Source: an uncultured Patescibacteria group bacterium | Lineage (GTDB): Bacteria; Patescibacteriota; JACMRA01 | Length of the DNA: 62,502 nt | Assembly: GCA_938041505.1 (NCBI GenBank) | Contig: CALITC010000003.1 | Span: 1-62,502 of the forward strand | Direction of reading: 5' to 3' | Part shown: positions 54,401 through 62,290 of the stretch, piece after piece | Layout: every line of letters starts with the position of its first letter | Numbering within the stretch: position 1 is the stretch's first letter | The notes under the pieces: generated by a model | Told to the model about the DNA's origin: nothing | Seen by the model: only the letters and a program-made list of their open reading frames with translations | Databases searched by the model: none | Made by a program: the position numbers and the translations under genes

Positions 54401-54927
54401 TATTCTTTGTATTGATCGATAAATTCTTGAATTGTTAGACCTGATTGATTTACCATGGCTGCTATTTTGCGAGCTGTTTCGTTACTTAAGGTTCCTGTTT
54501 GCTTATTGATGTAATAATCAAGAACTATCTGAGGTGTATCTAATTTAAACCCTGGTATGGCTTTCATAAGCTTTGTCACTTCTTTTTGTTCTTTCTGTTT
54601 TTCTGCGTAGTAATCAGCTAATTCTGGATTATTAAGAATTTCAATTATTCTGTGTAGAGACTTAGGCATTTTTTTGGCAATTTTGAATTCTTTGCCGTTT
54701 TTCATCTTAAAGATAAGAGCGTAGCCATCGCTCAACTTAGAAACCATAGCCAAACCAATCACACCTTGTTCGGTAACTCCTGTTTGCTTAGCAATATCCC
54801 CAACCCTTAAAGTCGTGGCTGATTTGTTACTCATGTATGAAAGATCATTTTCGAATGATTTTACTCTTGAAAACATATCTTCAGTGTTTTCTTGTGATGT
54901 ATTTGTTATAGGTTGTTCGAATGACAT
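54400..54927 (-). CDS. Hypothetical protein with helix-turn-helix-like segment (175 aa)
   Basis: Not assigned. Residues near 45-60 (LRVGDIAKQTGVTEQGVIGLAMV) resemble a helix-turn-helix, so it may bind DNA. The rest is helical, including ELADYYAEKQKEQKEVTKLM and ETARKIAAMVNQSGLTIQEFIDQY. A longer frame starts at 54945, but that ATG lies in the promoter -10 box. The ATG at 54927 is about 3 bases from the predicted transcription start, so the mRNA is effectively leaderless. Confidence 0.7.
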   Translation of the reverse strand: MSFEQPITNTSQENTEDMFSRVKSFENDLSYMSNKSATTLRVGDIAKQTGVTEQGVIGLAMVSKLSDGYALIFKMKNGKEFKIAKKMPKSLHRIIEILNNPELADYYAEKQKEQKEVTKLMKAIPGFKLDTPQIVLDYYINKQTGTLSNETARKIAAMVNQSGLTIQEFIDQYKE

Positions 54928-54936
54928 ATAATTATA

Positions 54937-54965
54937 AGTATACATAAATATCCTGTGATTGACAA
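54937..54965 (-). promoter_or_regulatory. Promoter of the 175-aa gene (leaderless)
   Basis: Minus-strand TTGTCA (54960-54965), 17 bases, TATACT (54937-54942), predicted start near 54930. On the plus strand the overlapping TTGACA (54959-54964) can serve the divergent 55014 gene. Confidence 0.75.
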
Positions 54966-55013
54966 TTAATTTTATTTGCTAAATGTAATTAGTATTTTGG
55001 TGTCATTTAAAAA

Positions 55014-55583
55014 ATGAAAACTAGTATTGTAATTAATGCAAAAGAATCTAACACAAACATATTCCAAAGAATTAATTCCTTGTTGTTAGCTGATACGGAC
55101 TTGACTCCACGATTTGACTTTTTAAAATCTAGAGGTTGCCTCGCTAATGATTACCAGCTAATGTGCGAGATTTTTAACTCTCCACTAATAATGAAAATCA
55201 TTAATGGCGAATATGTCTGCACCATAGAAAAACTTAATGGCAAAAAAATAATGCAATCTTTAGATGATTATCTAGGTACAGATTATTCATATGTTGTTCT
55301 TTATCATTTGAGGTCAACTGGTGATTATTTAATACTGGCAGCTGCATTTATTTTTACTTGGGCTTTAGTGAGTGTTCCATTGGCGTATTTAAGAACCTTT
55401 GCTTCTCCTTCATTATATATTCTTGATTTTTTGGTTGTACTCCTTTCTTTGATTCCGGTAACTCAGTATTTTAGAAAGTTGTGTAGGCAGGACAGGGTGT
55501 TAAGTTGCAAGATAAGGTGTCGTTTCATTATGTACCGAGAATTGCTCAATGCTGTGGAGGCATATACCAAGACTTCATTATAG
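55014..55583 (+). CDS. Membrane protein of unknown function (189 aa)
   Basis: A soluble N-terminal region (about 100 residues), then two membrane helices (YLILAAAFIFTWALVSVPLAYL and LYILDFLVVLLSLIPVTQYF), then a short basic tail with two Cys. No family recognised. It is divergent from the helix-turn-helix-like gene, with overlapping -35 boxes. Confidence 0.65.
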   Translation: MKTSIVINAKESNTNIFQRINSLLLADTDLTPRFDFLKSRGCLANDYQLMCEIFNSPLIMKIINGEYVCTIEKLNGKKIMQSLDDYLGTDYSYVVLYHLRSTGDYLILAAAFIFTWALVSVPLAYLRTFASPSLYILDFLVVLLSLIPVTQYFRKLCRQDRVLSCKIRCRFIMYRELLNAVEAYTKTSL

Positions 55584-55615
55584 GTATTGAGAGTCTAAAA
55601 AGGGTGTTAAATTTT

Positions 55616-55643
55616 AGAGTTGGTTATTAACTGACTCTTTTTT
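55616..55643 (+). terminator. Terminator of the 189-aa membrane protein gene
   Basis: AGAGT/ACTCT stem with an inner GTT/AAC, followed by TTTTTT. Confidence 0.6.
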
Positions 55644-55672
55644 GTGGTGTGTGGGTTTAATTGATTATAAGT

Positions 55673-56110
55673 TTACCAATTTTGGCTGGTGGGGTTGGGG
55701 TTGTGGAGGACTGTGGTGACCACTCCCCAGATAGTGAAGTCGGAGTTTTCGTCTAATTTGACGGGTTTGAATGATGGGTTGGCTGGGATTAGGTAGGTTC
55801 CGGTGGAGCTTTTGGAGAATCGCTTGACTGTGAATTCACCTTCTAAGACTGCAATAATGACATCGTTGTTGTTGGGGGTTTTGGATTTGTCCACGACTAA
55901 TACGTCTCCAGGGTAGATGCCTGCACCAGTCATGGATTCGCCTTCGACACGCACTAGGAATGTCGAGGAGGGGTTTTGTATCAGCTGCTCGTTGAGATCG
56001 ATGTGTCGCTCGATGTAGTCGTCTGCTGGGGAAGGGAAGCCGGCTTGAACTCGCCAGAGGAGCTCAGGAATTTTGATTTTGGACTCGGTCTTGACTGAGT
56101 AGATTTTCAT
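55673..56110 (-). CDS. umuD: UmuD-like S24 self-cleaving protein
   Basis: 145 aa. Ala23-Gly24 in VQAGFPSPADDY is the expected self-cleavage site, with Ser59 (EGESMTGAG) and Lys96 (GEFTVKRF) as the catalytic dyad. No DNA-binding domain precedes them, so it is UmuD-like rather than LexA, and should assemble with UmuC after RecA-stimulated cleavage. A longer frame to 56194 is possible, but the ATG at 56110 follows the promoter -10 directly and fits the family N-terminus. The mRNA is almost leaderless. Confidence 0.92.
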   Translation of the reverse strand: MKIYSVKTESKIKIPELLWRVQAGFPSPADDYIERHIDLNEQLIQNPSSTFLVRVEGESMTGAGIYPGDVLVVDKSKTPNNNDVIIAVLEGEFTVKRFSKSSTGTYLIPANPSFKPVKLDENSDFTIWGVVTTVLHNPNPTSQNW

Positions 56111-56118
56111 TAAGGTTA

Positions 56119-56147
56119 TGTATACCAGAAAAAAATGTTTTGAACAA
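56119..56147 (-). promoter_or_regulatory. umuD promoter
   Basis: Minus-strand TTGTTC (56142-56147), 17 bases, TATACA (56119-56124), predicted start about 2 bases before the ATG. Confidence 0.65.
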
Positions 56148-56163
56148 GATTTTTCTTGACAAG
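56140..56163. promoter_or_regulatory. Possible operator: two CTTG-CAAG palindromes
   Basis: TTGAACAAG (56140-56148) and the perfect palindrome CTTGACAAG (56155-56163), centres 15 bases apart, overlap the -35 regions of both divergent promoters. They may be a repressor site controlling umuD and the neighbouring gene. No match to classical LexA boxes. Confidence 0.4.
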
Positions 56164-56184
56164 AGAGTGTTTGTAGGGTTAGCT
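56156..56184 (+). promoter_or_regulatory. Promoter of the 124-aa gene
   Basis: TTGACA (56156-56161), 17 bases, TTAGCT (56179-56184), divergent from the umuD promoter. Confidence 0.5.
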
Positions 56185-56223
56185 TAGCTAGCAAAAAGTA
56201 GTTTGGGTTTATTGAATTTTATA

Positions 56224-56598
56224 ATGAATAGTCTAGTTTTAGAAACAAATTTAGATATAGCTACTCCATCGATTTTATTTTCTGGTTTGAAAGCCAGGGT
56301 AACCGGAAGGAAATTACCACCTTCTTCGCAATACAACATTCAGTATATATCTCCTTCTAAAAAAGATATTTCTGGAGCGGTTGGTGTTATTGATAAAAAA
56401 TTAATTCAAATGGTTGATTATAGATCTGCATGTGAATTTTTGAATATTACTGTTGGTAGTCATGTTACTCTAGTTCCTGTGGAAGCTATCTTTGAGCAAG
56501 ATGGATGGAGTATTCACCCATTGCAATCAATATATGATGGTATTGTTCCTGATATTCCATACGCAGTGTTTGACGAATATTATGTATCAAAAAAGTAG
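56224..56598 (+). CDS. Hypothetical protein (124 aa)
   Basis: Not recognised. A soluble protein with alternating strands. The ATG at 56224 is preferred to an in-frame TTG at 56203. It is divergent from umuD with overlapping control sequences, so a DNA-damage link is conceivable. A terminator follows at 56641-56670. Confidence 0.6.
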   Translation: MNSLVLETNLDIATPSILFSGLKARVTGRKLPPSSQYNIQYISPSKKDISGAVGVIDKKLIQMVDYRSACEFLNITVGSHVTLVPVEAIFEQDGWSIHPLQSIYDGIVPDIPYAVFDEYYVSKK

Positions 56599-56640
56599 CC
56601 TAGATATTGTCTGGACCTACTTCGCTTACTATTTTGTGTT

Positions 56641-56670
56641 CCGTAGTTGTTATTTCGACTGCGGCTTTTT
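56641..56670 (+). terminator. Terminator of the 124-aa gene
   Basis: Stem CCGTAGT/ACTGCGG with one G.U pair, then CTTTTTTT. It abuts the galU stop and may serve both strands. Confidence 0.75.
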
Positions 56671-57552
56671 TTATTTCTTTTTGAGTCTATCTTGTAGGAA
56701 TTCCATGAACTCATCTTTGAGATCGTCTCGGCTGAGAGCCATGTCTACTGTAGCCTTGAGGAAGCCTACTTTATCTCCGCAATCGTAACCGTGCTGGGTT
56801 GGTTTGAGACCGAATATTTCATTGCCTTCGGCGCAGAGATTGACAAAGGCGTCTGCAATGCGGATTTCGCCATCTCCTGCTGTAGATTCGCTGGATTTGA
56901 GTCTTCGTAAAACTTCTGGAGTCAAGATGGAATACCCGGCGTTGATAAGGTTGGAAGGGGCGTCTTCTTGCTTTGGTTTCTCCACAAATTTTTGGATTTG
57001 GACTACATTGTCTTGATCTGTGGTTTTGAAGTCGATTACTCCATATTTGCTGACGGCCTCCATGGGGACTTCATCGAGGGCAATCACTGGAGAGCGGTGC
57101 TCGCGGTAGATGTCGATCATTTTGCGCAAGGTCTTGTTGCTCTTCGGCATGAGATAATCAGGGAAGACAACGAGCACAGATTCGGTAGGGTCGATGAACT
57201 GCTCGGCGCAGAGAAGGGCGTGACCATCTCCTTGTTGGACTGGTTGGCGAACGTAGGCGAAGTTGGCGAGCTGAGAGATTTTTTCGACCTCGGCTAGTTT
57301 GTCGATTTTGTTTTTCTGGAGCAGGGAATACTCGAGTTCGGCGGATTTATCAAAATGGTTTTCGATAGCTGCTTTGCCACGGCCAGTGACGAAGATGATC
57401 TCCTCAATACCAGCTTCTACAGCCTCTTCGACAAGGTACTGAATAATTGGCTTGTCGACGATAGGGAGCATTTCTTTTGGTTGGGCTTTGGTTGCAGGGA
57501 GGAAGCGAGTTCCAGCTCCAGCAACACAAAAAATAGCTTTCTTGATTGGCAT
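56671..57552 (-). CDS. galU: UTP-glucose-1-phosphate uridylyltransferase
   Basis: Makes UDP-glucose for envelope polysaccharides. The nucleotide-binding loop GAGTRFLPATKAQPKEMLPI (12-31), then PIIQYLVEEAVEAGI, FVTGRGKAAIENHFD, VRQPVQQGDGHALL, VVFPDYLM, FVEKPKQEDAPSNLINAGYSIL and GYDCGDKVGFLKATVDMAL are all classic. The 293-aa length is normal. Context with the sugar and sulfate transferases suggests surface glycan supply. This gene is G+C-richer than its unknown neighbours. Confidence 0.97.
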   Translation of the reverse strand: MPIKKAIFCVAGAGTRFLPATKAQPKEMLPIVDKPIIQYLVEEAVEAGIEEIIFVTGRGKAAIENHFDKSAELEYSLLQKNKIDKLAEVEKISQLANFAYVRQPVQQGDGHALLCAEQFIDPTESVLVVFPDYLMPKSNKTLRKMIDIYREHRSPVIALDEVPMEAVSKYGVIDFKTTDQDNVVQIQKFVEKPKQEDAPSNLINAGYSILTPEVLRRLKSSESTAGDGEIRIADAFVNLCAEGNEIFGLKPTQHGYDCGDKVGFLKATVDMALSRDDLKDEFMEFLQDRLKKK

Positions 57553-57642
57553 ATATGAATAGTGTTTCGTTTAATTGCAATTAGTATAGGATAAGTATCT
57601 AAAAAGGTCAATTTATACCTTGACACTGTATATAACATTAGA

Positions 57643-57759
57643 GTGTTAAATGCTGGTGCTGAATTTCAAGAGGGTTATCGGGGTAGTGTTGAACCAGGTG
57701 GGTATATGACGATTAGTTTTGCTAATTTGTATCTAAAATATAAGATTATTAAAAATTGA
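57643..57759 (+). CDS. Possible 38-aa ORF or small RNA unit
   Basis: A GTG-started frame encodes MLNAGAEFQEGYRGSVEPGG and ends YLKYKIIKN. TTGACA lies at 57620-57625 and a terminator follows at once (57760-57787). No clear ribosome site. The EGYRG phrase is reminiscent of dUTPase/dCTP deaminase family proteins, so this could be a gene remnant. Alternatively the whole unit is a small RNA. Confidence 0.35.
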   Translation: MLNAGAEFQEGYRGSVEPGGYMTISFANLYLKYKIIKN

Positions 57760-57787
57760 GACTAGTTTATTCGAACTGGTCTTTTTT
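57760..57787 (+). terminator. Terminator of the small ORF/RNA unit
   Basis: Stem GACTAGTT/AACTGGTC with one G.T pair and loop TATTCG, then TTTTTT. Confidence 0.8.
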
Positions 57788-57865
57788 GTTCTTAATTGAC
57801 AGTTTTTGGGAGTTGTGCGACAAGTATTTTTACGTACTTTTTTACTTATAGATGAGGATCTCACA

Positions 57866-58444
57866 ATGGTTGATATTGTTTTACCAATCAAAGCTAATAT
57901 CTTTACTCACTCATTTCTGAGTAGAGTGTTTATGTTTGATGACGAAAAAACTTTACTATTTACTGCAAAATCAATTCTTGAGATGACCCCCAAGCGTCTT
58001 GATGAAATAGCTGATCATACAACAATCTTTGCTAAGTTGAACAATTATTTTGAAGAGTATTTTACTTATGAAAAAATAGTAGTCTTGCAAGATTTGTATG
58101 AATCTCAAACCCTAGATACGGCTTCTTTGCGAGAAGCATTTATAGAAAAATTATATTTAATTCTTATCCATAGCATTGTTCCCAAAAATGAGTTCAAAAA
58201 ACAGTATGACTCTTTCTTTAGCTCAGATATAAAGGTAGATATCGAGTTAGATGAAGAGGATCGTACGATAAGAAGGGAGATATATACTCTAAGATTAAAT
58301 CTAGTAGAAAAAAGAATTTTGCTAGCAAAAAAAAGGGAAGAAAGAAGTGCTGGAATTTTTACACAGCTCGAAGATGAGATTCTGAATCTCCAAATTCAGC
58401 TAGATATACAAGAACTAAAACTGATGAATTTTGATGATCTTTGA
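57866..58444 (+). CDS. Hypothetical helical protein (192 aa)
   Basis: Not recognised. The C-terminal third is a likely coiled coil (REIYTLRLNLVEKRILLAKK and onward). The frame is open from 57806, but GAGGATCT ends 7 bases before the ATG at 57866, just as upstream of the 11233 gene, so this start is preferred. A single gene with a strong terminator. Confidence 0.68.
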   Translation: MVDIVLPIKANIFTHSFLSRVFMFDDEKTLLFTAKSILEMTPKRLDEIADHTTIFAKLNNYFEEYFTYEKIVVLQDLYESQTLDTASLREAFIEKLYLILIHSIVPKNEFKKQYDSFFSSDIKVDIELDEEDRTIRREIYTLRLNLVEKRILLAKKREERSAGIFTQLEDEILNLQIQLDIQELKLMNFDDL

Positions 58445-58464
58445 TATTCACCAATATTTCAAAA

Positions 58465-58499
58465 AATCGCTGTTCTCGATGTGGCAGCGATTGTTTTTG
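58465..58499 (+). terminator. Terminator of the 192-aa gene
   Basis: Stem AATCGCTG/CAGCGATT, then GTTTTTGT. It lies just before the convergent 222-aa gene. Confidence 0.8.
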
Positions 58500-58504
58500 T
58501 AAAA

Positions 58505-59173
58505 TTATTTTCTTGAAGGGCGGAATCGTGGGACTTTTTTGATCGAGATAATTTGTTCTTTTTTTACATTGGCGCGAATAGTGTCACCGACTTGAAGTTC
58601 ATTAGGAATGTCGCGGTACTGTAAGGTTATCAGATCTTTTGGGGTGCGTACTGTGATGGTTTGCTGGTTCATGCTTATGGAATCAACTATTCCCACAATT
58701 ACTCCACGGTTTCGCAGTCGGGTTTCGATAGTGTTACCTCTGTTTTGGCGATAGGGGAGTTGCTGGATAAAGTCTCGATTGCTATCTAAAGATTTATGAA
58801 GGCCGCTAGTAAAGGCTGCAATTCCGCCACCTGTGATCATTAATAATACGAAGATGCTAGCCAAAAATCGTTCGTGACGGACAAGAGGCCAGTCGGTGTG
58901 GCGATAGATAATATAGCAGATTACTAAGAGCATTATTCCAATTGCGACTAGTTCTATGAGTCCGTGGATTGCGATTTCCCAAGGAAGATTACCAAAAATG
59001 TCATAGGATATATTCAAGACAAACAAGTCCCGCAGGAATGTGGCAATTGCTAGAATACTAAATAATGAGAGGAAAAGGAGTGCAAGAGCAGTGAAAATAT
59101 TTTTGATTACAAAGTACCTGGCCGACTTGGGTTTGGCTTCCGATATGTTTTGGAGGAGTTCTTTTTTTGACAT
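58505..59173 (-). CDS. Membrane protein paired with the ECF sigma factor (222 aa)
   Basis: Four likely membrane helices (FTALALLFLSLFSILAIATF, WEIAIHGLIELVAIGIMLLVI, FLASIFVLLMITGGGIAAF and a shorter one) and a C-terminal OB-like domain (VGIVDSISMNQQTITVRTP, QVGDTIRANVKKEQIISI). It starts 1 base after the sigma factor stop. The position suggests an anti-sigma factor or a membrane sensor, but no known anti-sigma domain (such as a zinc ZAS motif) is visible, so the role is inferred from position only. Confidence 0.7.
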   Translation of the reverse strand: MSKKELLQNISEAKPKSARYFVIKNIFTALALLFLSLFSILAIATFLRDLFVLNISYDIFGNLPWEIAIHGLIELVAIGIMLLVICYIIYRHTDWPLVRHERFLASIFVLLMITGGGIAAFTSGLHKSLDSNRDFIQQLPYRQNRGNTIETRLRNRGVIVGIVDSISMNQQTITVRTPKDLITLQYRDIPNELQVGDTIRANVKKEQIISIKKVPRFRPSRK

Positions 59174-59174
59174 A

Positions 59175-59699
59175 CTAGGATTTGATTAATTTTTTGGCTT
59201 TGCTGCGGGCTTGAGATAGGCGAGATTTGGCAGAGTTGGAGGTGGTCTTGAGGATTTCGGCGATTTCTTTGATGGATAATTCTTCTAGATAAAACAAGAC
59301 AAGCAAGTTTTTGTCGTTGGGTGGCAGCTTATCCAATACTTGTTTGACTTCGAGTTTGGAGATATTAACATCTTTTTTTCCGGGAATTAGACTGATCGAA
59401 GAAGTAAAAGGGTCGAATGAAAAGAATTTTGAATTTTTGCGAATAAGACTGACCGCTTCGTTATGAACAATACGATAGATCCAACTACTAAACTTAAGCC
59501 TGGGATTGTACCCGGCTAGGTTCTGATAGGCCTTGAGGAGACTACTGCTTACAACGTCATCAGCATCTTGCGAATTGAAGTTGAGTAGCCTCATGGCATA
59601 GCGATGGAGCTTGTCGTAATATCGCTCTACAATTACTTCAAACTTGTCTTTATCCCCCTGCAAAACGAGTTTTACAATATCTTGGTCGTTTTGTTTCAT
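59175..59699 (-). CDS. ECF-family RNA polymerase sigma factor
   Basis: 174 aa. Region 2 (FEVIVERYYDKLHRYAMRLLNF, then QDADDVVSSSLLKAYQN, and LKFSSWIYRIVHNEAVSLIR) and region 4 (LPPNDKNLLVLFYLEELSIKEIAEIL, then SAKSRLSQARSKAKKLI) are complete, with no region 1 or 3, as expected for the extracytoplasmic-function group. Directs polymerase to stress or envelope genes. Translationally coupled with the following membrane protein gene. Confidence 0.94.
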   Translation of the reverse strand: MKQNDQDIVKLVLQGDKDKFEVIVERYYDKLHRYAMRLLNFNSQDADDVVSSSLLKAYQNLAGYNPRLKFSSWIYRIVHNEAVSLIRKNSKFFSFDPFTSSISLIPGKKDVNISKLEVKQVLDKLPPNDKNLLVLFYLEELSIKEIAEILKTTSNSAKSRLSQARSKAKKLIKS

Positions 59700-59861
59700 A
59701 TCTAATTGCTATAAGTAATACGCACGAATTACAAAAAGGTAAAGTCGTCTTTGAAAATGAGTAACACAAACTATTTTCTATTACTAAAATATAGGTATAT
59801 AATTATACTTCGATTATCTTTGCTTTTTCTGTATAAGATACCAGATTAGTTCTGGAAATAT

Positions 59862-61550
59862 TTATTGAATTCCTAGATTTTGTTGTATAACAGCTGCCAG
59901 CACATTGGCTCCTACGCCTTTTGCAAAACTATAGAGTTCACTCCCTGCAGCTTTGGAGAATGACTTTAACTTTTCTGTGATTTTTTGTTCTTTTGTTACT
60001 GAATTTTGCAGAGACTCTGCGATATTTTTGAGACTATAAAACTCTTTTTGAATACTTGGATCAGCAGGTGGGTTGATGTTTTTGAATTCTTGTATAAGCT
60101 GATCGATATTGGTAGTACTTTGATTTACGTTACTAGAATTCAAAGAAAGTTGGGAATTGTTAGCATCAACTTTCTCCATATTGCCAAGTACAATAGTACA
60201 ATTAGAGAAGCTGGATCCCTGTAAGAGGGCTTGCTGTGCAGAATTAATAATCTCTTCTTCCTTTCCGAGGACTCCGCTGATTGATTGCGTGACTTTTAGT
60301 TTGGCGCAATATGTGAATAGATCTAGGTAGATTTCATGTTGAGCGATAATTGATTCTTTCTGGTTAAGCTCTTCCAAGTAATGAGGCTCAATCACAACTT
60401 TACCTTCAGCAATGTATTCTTGAAATGTTTTGAAAAAGTCTTCGCGTAGTTGTAAGAAATTATCATCATTTATTTGTTCATTGGAAGTGAATGTAGCGAT
60501 AATCTCATCAGGAAAAGATTCAAACTCAACAGCAAAACTGCTATCAGAAGTTAATTTTTGTATGTAGTGGACAAGGATTTCGTTAAGTTCTTTAATTCGA
60601 GTTTGGTATTCTTGTTTGATAGGTAGGTGAATAGATTTTGAAAAGCGATACTTTTGATTGTGTTCACCAAACTTAACCTTTCCTTCTTTTTCTAACTCTT
60701 CGAGTTCTTGTAAACTTCTTCTAGACAAATTATATAGATTTGCAAAGTCAATAATTATAAGCCCATTTTTATTTATTTGATTGTTAGATAAAGAAGTTGG
60801 TGTCAAAAATACTTTTAGTATTTTTTCATTTATTTTGTTCTCGGTCTTAAACTTCTTTCTAAAGCTTGGATTTGAAATGTATAAAGTTTTATTAAACTCA
60901 TTATTGTAGATATTAGCATTTAGAATTCTATTGTTTATCAAATGAAAATCGTCCTTGAATAGATTATACCATAAATCTAAATTTTCTAATTTGTGTTCTC
61001 GTATTATGGTTTCGTCCTCAAAAATGCAGGATCTGATATTTAAGTCTTTAATTATATGTTGATATTTATTCGTAACAGCAGTTTTGTCATAAAAGCTTAT
61101 ACTTACATTAGATATTATTTTTGAATTAGCTATTGTTATATTTTTAAACTCTTTCAAGTTATGTAAGTTTACGATCGAATTTGATATATTAATTTCTAAT
61201 GTACTTTTTTCTATAAAATCATAGCAGAAGTATTTAGATATATCTACATAATCCAGAATAAAACTATGATCATATTTAGCTTTTTTTAACTCATTTATTA
61301 TTTTTTCACATTCATTATGTATCTCGAATTTTTCTTTGAACTTGCTATCTAGGCTATGAAAGATACTCAGTCCATCTTTATCACGAATTTTCCAATACCA
61401 GTCGATTTCAAAATCCGAATTAGATTTATTTAACTCAGTAAGTAGTTTTTTTATTAATTCATCATTTACCTTTATTTGACTTAGTTCATGTTTACCCCAT
61501 GACTTTGTAAATCTTTTTTCTATTTGATTTTTTATGTTTTGTTTCATCAT
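59862..61550 (-). CDS. Large protein of unknown function (562 aa)
   Basis: No family recognised. The N-terminal 110 residues are helical and charged. About 115-235 have irregular strand repeats (LEINISNSIVNLHNLKEFKN, ITIANSKIISNVSISF and more), which look like a short beta-solenoid. About 240-440 is helical. A low-complexity Asn/Ser/Gln stretch (NNSQLSLNSSNVNQSTTN, near 465-485) leads to a C-terminal helix bundle ending in GSELYSFAKGVGANVLAAVI. Such polar linkers before a helical tail occur in some bacterial defence proteins, but this is only analogy. The start could be either of two adjacent ATG codons. Confidence 0.7.
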   Translation of the reverse strand: MMKQNIKNQIEKRFTKSWGKHELSQIKVNDELIKKLLTELNKSNSDFEIDWYWKIRDKDGLSIFHSLDSKFKEKFEIHNECEKIINELKKAKYDHSFILDYVDISKYFCYDFIEKSTLEINISNSIVNLHNLKEFKNITIANSKIISNVSISFYDKTAVTNKYQHIIKDLNIRSCIFEDETIIREHKLENLDLWYNLFKDDFHLINNRILNANIYNNEFNKTLYISNPSFRKKFKTENKINEKILKVFLTPTSLSNNQINKNGLIIIDFANLYNLSRRSLQELEELEKEGKVKFGEHNQKYRFSKSIHLPIKQEYQTRIKELNEILVHYIQKLTSDSSFAVEFESFPDEIIATFTSNEQINDDNFLQLREDFFKTFQEYIAEGKVVIEPHYLEELNQKESIIAQHEIYLDLFTYCAKLKVTQSISGVLGKEEEIINSAQQALLQGSSFSNCTIVLGNMEKVDANNSQLSLNSSNVNQSTTNIDQLIQEFKNINPPADPSIQKEFYSLKNIAESLQNSVTKEQKITEKLKSFSKAAGSELYSFAKGVGANVLAAVIQQNLGIQ

Positions 61551-61615
61551 GATAATTGTTTTTTAATGTAGAAATTTCTGATTGTCTACTTATTGAGCTT
61601 ATGCCAAAAGAAGCG

Positions 61616-61638
61616 ACCCCCAAAAAAAGATTGGGGGT
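61616..61638. terminator. Strong hairpin upstream of the 562-aa gene
   Basis: Stem ACCCCCAA/TTGGGGGT. It lies between two divergent genes. On the minus strand it precedes the 61550 gene and might be an attenuator or the end of a short transcript. Confidence 0.5.
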
Positions 61639-61801
61639 TATTCACAGACTTATCTCCGTTGAAAAAGAGATGAGCTCATATACACTTAAATCAAATTCTT
61701 AATGTTGACAAGGTTTTTAATTTTCTTTACTGTCAAATTATCGTTTATATAAAGCGATAATACACAGAAAAATACGTTGACATAAAAAGGAGAAACTCTT
61801 C

Positions 61802-62044
61802 ATGAGTGATAACAATATTAATTATACTGTTGGCGATGCAATGCATGATACAGCATCTGGTTTCATTAATGATGGAATTGATGCAGTAGCTAACTTGTTT
61901 AATCCTTGGTCAGACGGTCGCCCACCTGGAGATGCTAATTATGATGAAAGTGGAAACACTACTGGCTACTCAGAAGATCGGGGTGGCTATATTCAAAATT
62001 ACGATAGTCAAGGTAATGAAACGGATAAATATTATAGAGAATAG
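61802..62044 (+). CDS. Small acidic hypothetical protein (80 aa)
   Basis: Starts MSDNNINYTVGDAMHDTASG and has a Gly/Asp/Tyr-rich second half (ESGNTTGYSEDRGGYIQNYD), probably disordered. AAGGAG (61788-61793) is 8 bases before the ATG. TTGACA at 61705-61710 and a terminator at 62258-62290 frame the unit. Unknown role; divergent from the 562-aa gene. Confidence 0.6.
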   Translation: MSDNNINYTVGDAMHDTASGFINDGIDAVANLFNPWSDGRPPGDANYDESGNTTGYSEDRGGYIQNYDSQGNETDKYYRE

Positions 62045-62107
62045 CCATTAATTTGGTAAGTTTTAAAATATTGGTTGGTGTATTTCTTTCTAAATACTAC
62101 CATTCTT

Positions 62108-62143
62108 GAAGGCAGGCCAAATATGACGCGAGACGCAGCCTTC
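62108..62143 (+). other. Hairpin in the region after the 80-aa gene
   Basis: GAAGGC/GCCTTC arms enclose a second small stem (GACGCGAGACGC). It is part of the 250-base 3' region of the 80-aa transcript. No further gene is seen in 62045-62257. Confidence 0.35.
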
Positions 62144-62257
62144 GAATTCGTTGTGGGAGTATTTCGGAAAACCCTCTTGAACATGCTTTTGGAAAGTGTG
62201 TTTCAATAATACTTATATTCCAAATCAATTTTATTTCTTATCTTATCTCGTTCGAAG

Positions 62258-62290
62258 CCCTTAGATCTTTTTTCTAAGGGTGCTTTTATT
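62258..62290 (+). terminator. Terminator before the 16S-like end
   Basis: Stem CCCTTAGA/TCTAAGGG, then TGCTTTTATT. Confidence 0.8.
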
